This document shows, in pieces, positions 20,301-25,365 of a stretch of DNA of 25,365 nt (position 1 is the stretch's first letter; every line of letters begins with the position of its first letter). The stretch covers positions 1-25,365 of the forward strand of contig CALSCQ010001706.1 of NCBI GenBank assembly GCA_943704525.1. The letters are read 5' to 3'. Under the pieces are notes generated by a model. It was not told where the DNA came from and did not search any database. It saw only the letters and a program-made list of their open reading frames with translations. Origin of the DNA: Pigoraptor vietnamica (taxonomy: Eukaryota > Opisthokonta > Filasterea). A program made the translations under genes and the position numbers.

Positions 20301-21997
20301 GAACAGGTCTGGAATTAGAACAGCCGACAGAGGCAACTCACCGAGATAAGCCTTTTTGAGTCCTTGAAACGCAATGCCGTCCCTACGGATGTCCGCAAGT
20401 TCCACGACCTTCGCCTTCGGGATGACCGCGATCCCACCCCACTCAGTCGAGCGGAGGGAGCACCCATCACACCTGCAAGCCGGCCGCTGATCAACGTATG
20501 CCTACTAACATGATTGCATACCGTGCAACCAGTATAGAAGAACTGCGTACCTCGAAAGCCCCTTTTTTTCGAAAAGGATCTGGTGCATCTTGTTATCCTT
20601 ACACAGAATGACATGAACGCACCGGAACGCAACTCTGAGGTGCTTGAATTCGTCGGGGAGGTTCACGGCGGCCAGCTCATAGAGCGACGCCAATGGCTTG
20701 TGAAGCTCGCTGATGAAGAGTGGAACGTACTCGCCAATGTTCTCCTCACGCGCATTGATCTCAACGAATGGCACGGTGTCTGCACCAAAAGGATAGAATT
20801 CAGAGGATGCTGTCGTGGGATGCTGACACATTGCACGGTACCGTACATCGACGGACATTACGGACTCACCCGAGCGCCCTCCTTTAAACAAGAAGGGAGT
20901 GACCTCGACGATGCTCCTCGTGATCATTGTTGTAGCAGCCGCTCGTCCTGCAAGTGCTCCGTCGACGGACACGACGTCGAAATACGGCACGATGAGCAAG
21001 TTGTCGTCGTCAATGCCCTCGTCGCCGTCCAGCCGCAATTGTGCGAAGCGGCGTTGAAGCCACAACGGCATCAGTTCGAGCGACGGAAGGTTGACCGTTC
21101 CCATATTGGGCCGTGGCCCGTTCAGCCCGACACTGAGTAGCCGTCCCGTGATGCCGGCGAGACGGATAATGAACTCGATGACGTCGCGGTAAAGGTCAAC
21201 GATGATGATGCGGTCGCGGAAGGCGGGGTTGTTATAGTTCAACTTTGACCCGGCCGGCATGCCGTGCTCTATGGCGCGCGAAATGATCGTCGGCGATACC
21301 GTTCGAGCGGCCTGAAGGTTCGAAGGTGCGCCGACTCCGATGTCGTCGCGATCATACGACTCGTACATGATCTGAAAGACAGAAAAAATAAGTCACGAGG
21401 GACCAGTTGCGCTAAGAAAACACCGGCAATGCATATACGGGAGCAACATACCAGACTGTCGTCGATAAGACGTTGCCTGGCTGTACCGCATCCAAGAAGG
21501 TGTATCTTGTCCGCGTACAACGCCTGCAACGCTCGCCTGTATTCGCGAAGGGCCGCCACCGATATAGCGCGAAGTTCCTTCTCGCGGTCGGCGGAAATCG
21601 TCGAAATAATGTAGTACTTGATGCGATCGGCACTCCAATTACGCCTCTCAGAGTCGGACAGCGCCCGATTGAGCCACTTGCGAAAACTCTCCTCGCCGAG
21701 TCCAGCGGCGTTGTGGTACAAGTCATCGCCAAACGCATCGTTCATGGCGTTCCATGTATCGCGGATGGGCGATTTCTTCGAGGTGGAGTGGAAATAACGT
21801 CCCAACGCGACTGCGACGCATGGCTGCAGCGCGTCGTGATCGAACGCAGCGCCGAATTCGTTGTCGCAGTCTTCAGCGCGAGACGAAAAGCTGGGGAAAA
21901 CCAGACGTTTGTCGGGCGCATCGGGCACGCGAACCTCAACCAGAAGATGTCGCGACTTTACGCGCACCATACCCAAACGCGTATACTTCTGGGACAT
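17350..21997 (-). CDS. Putative transposase of the element, 1,320 aa, ten exons
   Basis: Exons: 21997-21452, 21371-20551, 20472-20342, 20256-19890, 19819-19666, 19601-19196, 19083-18850, 18776-18510, 18459-18121 and 18047-17350. All nine junctions agree in phase and the total is 3,963 nt. I do not recognise the family. Transposase-like features by inspection: a hydrophobic strand ending in Asp (LLIVPYFD, D314) followed by VSVDG; a second strand with Asp (VHVILCKDN, D441) followed by R-CDGC (Cys457, Cys460); a Cys-rich patch CIFVGGRCVCFEC (exon 6); and a His-rich helix FHNLVAHHW leading into HENGIESLIGRHK (E1017, E1021). This order, D...D-CxxC...large insert...H-rich...E, recalls RNase H-fold cut-and-paste transposases such as CMC and hAT. 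Catalytic assignment is inference. The C-terminus is an ATARG repeat ending at TGA 17352-17350. Exon 9 could instead begin at about 18441. Confidence 0.75.
17356..17550 (-). repeat. 15-bp minisatellite encoding ATARG repeats
   Basis: About 13 units of a 15-mer (plus strand GCGCCCCTCGCCGTC) encode Ala-Thr-Ala-Arg-Gly on the minus strand as the C-terminal tail of the putative transposase, preceded by an RRRGGRGTGRGRAARA-type basic stretch. In a second frame the same repeat would give RRGAR units; I prefer ATARG because it continues the upstream exon to a stop. Confidence 0.88.
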
Positions 21998-22390
21998 TCT
22001 TGCAGCCGGGATCCGCACCCTGCATCTTTGTGTGAGTGTGCGCCCTTTTCTGAGTTGGGCGCGGCTTTTAGGCCGAACAGGGGCTAAATTTAGTGCAATC
22101 GGACCTGGGCGCTTGCCTTTTTGGGATATCCTCAGGCCCCCCCCTGGCTCGTCGTGCGAGGTCCGCTCGCTTTCGCCGTGGTCCGCTTCGACTTTTCTCC
22201 CACAGGTGCGCAGTCAATTAAGCTGGTAGGAGTCTTCGCACACTCCCCCTGCGTCTATGTACAAAAAATTTCGATGCGCACCCGTGGGTATTTTTTTCTA
22301 GACGACCTCAAGTGCCGAGTAGTCGTCCTTGACTACCTATCACGATGATCCACACGTGGGGCTGATCAATACATTCACTATGGATCAGGC
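21998..22390. promoter_or_regulatory. Upstream region of the putative transposase gene
   Basis: No credible gene lies here. It must contain the minus-strand promoter. A copy of the subterminal-type word (ATCGGACCTGGG) occurs near 22098, so motif copies extend inward from the right end. Confidence 0.4.
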
Positions 22391-22490
22391 TACCCGTGAC
22401 CAACCAATTGACCAACCTGCAAGCTGGGTCCAAATCGGACCTGAAGGTCCAACCAAATGGTCCGAGCTAACCTAAAAGGCCGTTACTCAT
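22391..22490. repeat. Right subterminal motif cluster
   Basis: It contains GACCAACCTGCAAG (about 22409-22422), TCGGACCTGAAG (22435-22446) and TGGTCCGA (near 22458-22465). These match the words found inside the left end, in both orientations, and support the element's boundaries independently of the TIRs. Confidence 0.6.
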
Positions 22491-22514
22491 CAGGCCCGAC
22501 TTTTACATACAGTG
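22491..22514 (-). repeat. Right terminal inverted repeat
   Basis: 24 bp, the exact reverse complement of 10389-10412, ending ...CATACAGTG. The host sequence resumes with TTCCCTATC. Confidence 0.93.
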
Positions 22515-22659
22515 TTCCCTATCAGCTTTCCGTGTCTTGGCCATTGCAAACGCCAACAAACACACAGCCTTTCTACCGTGGAGAACAACACCATGCGCTC
22601 AGACAACGCCATTGAGGACGTCAGTTAGGCTGCCAGTGGGCTGGTGACCTCGCACAGCT
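22515..22659 (+). promoter_or_regulatory. Short host spacer between transposon and SET gene
   Basis: Only about 145 bp separate the right TIR from the proposed SET-gene start codon. The native promoter of that gene may therefore have been cut off or displaced by the insertion, or may lie within this spacer. No clear TATA box is visible. Confidence 0.4.
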
Positions 22660-22816
22660 ATGTGCATCCTATCAGCCGAATCCATTCGCCGTTATTTCTA
22701 CGCACGCATTGTTGGCGATGCACCAACATTGCGTCTCTACGCCCTCCTTGCAACATGGGTGCTACTGCCACTGGCCGCGACGGAAGAATGTGTGTGTGTG
22801 TGTGTGTGTGTGCGTG

Positions 22817-22870
<54 letters not shown>

Positions 22871-22902
22871 TGTGCGTGTGTGTGCGTGTTTGTGTTTATG
22901 TT

Positions 22903-22982
<80 letters not shown>

Positions 22983-23403
22983 CGTGCGCAATTCAATTGT
23001 AGCTCAAAGTACTAACGACATTTCGCAGACGTCCCTTCGCAGCCTCGTGAGAGTAATGCCGCCATCGAGTCGTATGTCCATTGGTTCCACGAGCGAGGGG
23101 GTCGTCTCGCGGGCGTGTACCCCAAACCATCGGCAAAGGGCGGGCTGGGCATGTTTGCGTCGCGTCCCCTCGAGGTGTGTGGTGCCTCGTTGTGTGTGTT
23201 TGCGTCAGTATGTGTGTGTGTGTGTGTGCCAATCTTCATTTTGCGCGTGTGCATGTGCGTGTATGTGAGGCGACTGTACGTGTGTGAGTGTGCATGTGTG
23301 TGTGTGCGCGTGTGCAATGTGTGTATGTGCGTGTGCGTGTGCAATGTGTGTATGTGCGTGTGCGTGCGCACGCGTGTGTGCGTGTGCAGTGCGTGCGTGT
23401 ATG

Positions 23404-23443
<40 letters not shown>

Positions 23444-25224
23444 GTGTGTAGATAACGTACAGTCTTACACTCAATCTCTCCTTCGCGTCATTCCGCGTGC
23501 AGATCGACGAAGCCTTCGCAGAGGCGCCCGTTTCCCTCATTCTGTCCGAGCGCACTCTCGACGAAGAGCTGGACGACGAGGGCTTCTGCGACCCGCTGAC
23601 GCTGTGTGTCGCAAGCGCAAGACACGCCGACGTCCCCTCGGGCGCCTCCTACGCACCGCCGGGGTGCGCAGAGTGGGCGCCGTACTTTTCAATGCTGCCG
23701 ACGCGCGTGGTGTCGGCCGTCGATTACACTGGCGAAGAGATGGAAGGACTGCATGGGTCGATTGCACGGAAGCGCTTTCACGAGCGAAAGGAGCTTGTGC
23801 GTCTGCAGCACGGTGAGTCTCACCCACAACTGAGCCACCAGTGGAGGTCTCTAGTTTCCCTCCTTTTGCACTCACACACACACACCTGTGTGTGTGTCCT
23901 CTGGGCACGCACTCACGTTGGACCACCCTCGCGCGACACTCTGTTGTTTTCCTGAAGCGCCAGGCCCGCTTCTCACATGTTAACGTGACTGCAGCGTGGT
24001 GCGATCGTATCCTGCGACGCGCCGGTCGCGCTGTGCCGGCAGTGGACGCTTGGCGATGGGCGAGTGCAATTGTGTACAGCCGCTCCTTTGGGGTGCCACT
24101 CGGCAAGTACAAGAGCACCACGATACTCGGTGCGTGCGGTGTGTCGGCTCTAGTGTGCGCGTAACAAGGGCATGCGCATGTGTGTGTTTGGGGGTGGGGT
24201 GGGGACTGTCCTAATCGACCAGTGCTTGCCGTCATTGTTTGTGCATTCTGGTGCTATCGTGTAAACATTATCGCACATTGTCACATTTACCCCCCCCCCC
24301 CCCCCTCTCACATACACGCACCAACCTCTCCTTCAGCCCTCGTGCCGTTGATTGACCTCCTCAACACGGAGGGCTACAGCGCCCGGAATGCGCGCTGCGC
24401 ATTGGACGCCAAACGACAAGTGTTCTCGTGCCGCACAATTCGTCGCGTCGACGAAGGCGCAGAGGTGAAGAGCGAGTGGATTGTCCTACTCTAGACAGCC
24501 GTGTAACTGTTTTGTATGAGTGCATTGGTCACATAACATTGTGTGTCGTTGACTCAGTCGCCAGGCTCTGCCACGTGAAATTGCCCACCACTCTTTCCGA
24601 CGTTTCGCTGTTTCCATCGTTTCGCTTAACGACGCCCTGTGCCCCTTCTTCAGCTGCTCATCTCGTACGGCGCCGGGTCTTCGAACGCGCGGCTCTTGAT
24701 GGATTATGGCTTTGTGTTGCCCGAGTCGCCCGAGCACGCGACAGTGCACGTGTGGCCGCCCCGGTTGCCCCAGGACGCGCCGCCGTGGGCCAAGAAGATC
24801 CTCGACGACTGCGAGCTGGCGCTGTGCGTATCCATGTCGCCCTGCTTATCGTGCCGGCACTGGCCTCTTGTTTACTAACGGGCCCTCAATCGAATGCCGC
24901 CTGCAGCGAGCTCAGACCCATTGGATTTGTGGCCCGCGCGCACGCGGTCGAGCGCTCATTGCTGGCCTATCTGCGCGTGTTACACGCTGCTCTCTCCGGG
25001 GTCGCCATACCCGATGCCTCGCCTGACTTGTGCTATGAGCTGGTACGTCAGCATTGCGTTATAACAAGGGATGCGCGCTGTTTGGCCAAACTGTGCATCG
25101 AACCCTTTGTTGTTTTGCCTCTCAGGAACGTGATCCCGTGCCAATTGTCGACGATGTGGCGCTGCTTCACGTCCGCTCGCTGCTCGGCAATCTCCAGGCA
25201 GAGTATCACAAGACGACAGTCGAG
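22660..25224 (+). CDS. SET-domain protein methyltransferase, SETD3/Rubisco LSMT type (eight exons, 3' end outside window)
   Basis: Exons: 22660-22789, 23029-23174, 23503-23812, 23995-24129, 24337-24464, 24654-24823, 24907-25042 and 25126-25224. All phases agree, giving 418 codons so far; a donor GTGTGT follows at 25225. The split-SET signature is clear: GGLGMFASRPLE near the N-terminus, EWAPYFSMLP (W150), SRSFGV (224-229), LVPLIDLLN (242-250), LLISYGAGSSNARLLMDYGF (284-303), then a helical Rubis-subs-bind-type domain. This family methylates Lys or His on proteins such as Rubisco, aldolase, ribosomal proteins or actin. The usual DxxNH motif reads DLLNT, so the His is missing, while the catalytic-type Tyr (Y288) is kept. 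Exon 1 encodes a hydrophobic leader (LRLYALLATWVLLPLAA) that could be a signal or transit peptide. Exon 1 is less certain than the rest; its phase fits. Confidence 0.85.
22790..22981 (+). repeat. (TG)n microsatellite filling intron 1 of the SET gene
   Basis: About 190 bp of (TG)n begin directly at the proposed 5' splice site (GAAGAAT|GTGTGT), so the donor is itself the first repeat unit and many shifted GT donors are available. The intron ends with a canonical TACTAAC branch site (23010-23016) and TTTCGCAG. Confidence 0.9.
23207..23449 (+). repeat. Interrupted (TG)n tract in intron 2 of the SET gene
   Basis: TG-rich sequence with TGCG and TATG variants and a short TATATATA core (about 23403-23410) takes up most of the 328-bp intron 23175-23502. 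Confidence 0.9.
23873..23898. repeat. CA/TG palindrome in intron 3 of the SET gene
   Basis: A run of CACACACACACAC is followed almost directly by a run of TGTGTGTGTG, making a near-perfect inverted repeat able to fold as a hairpin in DNA or pre-mRNA, about 60 bases after the donor. Confidence 0.7.
24290..24305 (+). repeat. Homopolymer of 16 C residues
   Basis: A pure C run lies in intron 4 of the SET gene, about 30 bases before the acceptor, so it forms part of the pyrimidine tract. Its length is likely to vary and to be prone to sequencing error. Confidence 0.9.
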
Positions 25225-25365
25225 GTGTGTGTGATGTGCGCGTTTGTGTGTGCTGTGTTGAGCATGAGCGTGAATAGGTGTGCGTGCGTGTGTGGTCGGG
25301 CCTACGTGTGCGTGTATATCAGCAGAGTGGATGCGTGGTAGGGGTAGGAGGGAAGGGAGAGGAGG
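25225..25365 (+). other. Start of intron 8 of the SET gene, truncated by window edge
   Basis: TG-rich sequence begins at the donor GTGTGT after the Glu codon at 25224, in the same style as the other large host introns. No exon is seen before the edge. Confidence 0.6.

Larger units (their letters stand above)
10389..22514. mobile_element. 12.1-kb DNA transposon with perfect 24-bp TIRs and three multi-exon genes (CACTA-like ends, superfamily unassigned)
   Basis: The 24 bases at 10389-10412 (starting CACTGTATGTAAAA) recur as their exact reverse complement at 22491-22514. Between them lie one plus-strand and two minus-strand genes, all with short introns (50-114 bp) and none resembling the host flanks. 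Subterminal copies of a TCGGRCCTGAAG-like motif occur at both ends. The CACTG start and subterminal repeats recall CACTA/EnSpm elements, whose ends begin CACT(A/G). The flanks share only TT directly outside the TIRs, or a 7/8 match (GTGTTCAC / GTGTTCCC) if the true end is 3 bp further in. No polymerase B, integrase, reverse transcriptase, helicase or capsid is visible, so a Polinton, virus or retroelement is unlikely. Intact TIRs and splice-consistent genes suggest recent insertion. Confidence 0.85.

Noticed and set aside
10389-22514. Polinton/Maverick, Crypton, Helitron, virus or retroelement
   Set aside because: No polymerase B, retroviral-type integrase, tyrosine recombinase, Rep/helicase, reverse transcriptase or capsid-like gene is visible, and clean short TIRs are present.

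Overview
The window reads as nuclear DNA of an intron-rich, GC-rich microbial eukaryote. Genes are split by short GT-AG introns, mostly 50-380 bp, with donors such as GTGAGT, GTGCGT and GTAAGT. Long (TG)n runs sit in several introns, and one host gene encodes a mosaic secreted protein with EGF, TSP1 and PLAT-like modules of the kind seen in unicellular holozoans, amoebozoans and some algae. The species cannot be named from the sequence. All exon models are mine: they were built by matching reading frames and intron phases by eye and are not backed by transcripts.

Layout. (1) 159-1219, minus: the 5' part of a gene for a Ser/Thr/Pro-rich protein with a Tudor/Agenet-like domain, running off the left edge. 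(2) 1220-3493: a long divergent intergenic region with a CAGT/ACTG-dense tract and an AT-rich island. (3) 3494-10255, plus: a complete nine-exon gene for a predicted 1,826-aa secreted protein (signal peptide, five calcium-binding EGF-like domains, helical region with an EF-hand-type loop, beta-rich region, Cys-rich segments, TV-rich stalk, then TSP1-PLAT-TSP1-PLAT). (4) 10389-22514: a 12,126-bp transposon bounded by perfect 24-bp terminal inverted repeats starting CACTG. (5) 22660 to the right edge, plus: a SET-domain methyltransferase gene of the SETD3/Rubisco LSMT type, at least eight exons, incomplete at the 3' end.

The transposon is the main discovery. It carries three multi-exon genes. 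A 417-aa protein of unknown function is encoded on the plus strand (10626-12034). Converging on it with a 58-bp gap is a gene of about 1,435 codons on the minus strand (16830-12093), encoding a novel N-terminal region, an Arg/Asp/Glu/Gln repeat, about 20 copies of an 18-30-residue Lys/Ala repeat resembling histone H1-type tails, and C-terminal Tudor-like segments. Upstream of that, in tandem on the minus strand, is a ten-exon gene (21997-17350) for a 1,320-aa protein with transposase-like features (candidate Asp, Asp, Glu residues, a CxxC after the second Asp, a His-rich helix before the Glu) and an ATARG pentapeptide tail. Both ends carry subterminal copies of a TCGGRCCTGAAG-like motif related to the inner part of the terminal repeat. 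This resembles CACTA/EnSpm (CMC) organisation, but I do not recognise the proteins, so a divergent or new superfamily is possible.

Functionally, the 1,320-aa protein is the likely mobilisation enzyme. The Lys/Ala-Tudor protein looks like a chromatin- or DNA-binding accessory, and the third protein is unassigned. The element lies 133 bp past the stop codon of the secreted-protein gene and about 145 bp before the proposed start of the SET gene, so it separates two host genes without breaking either coding region.
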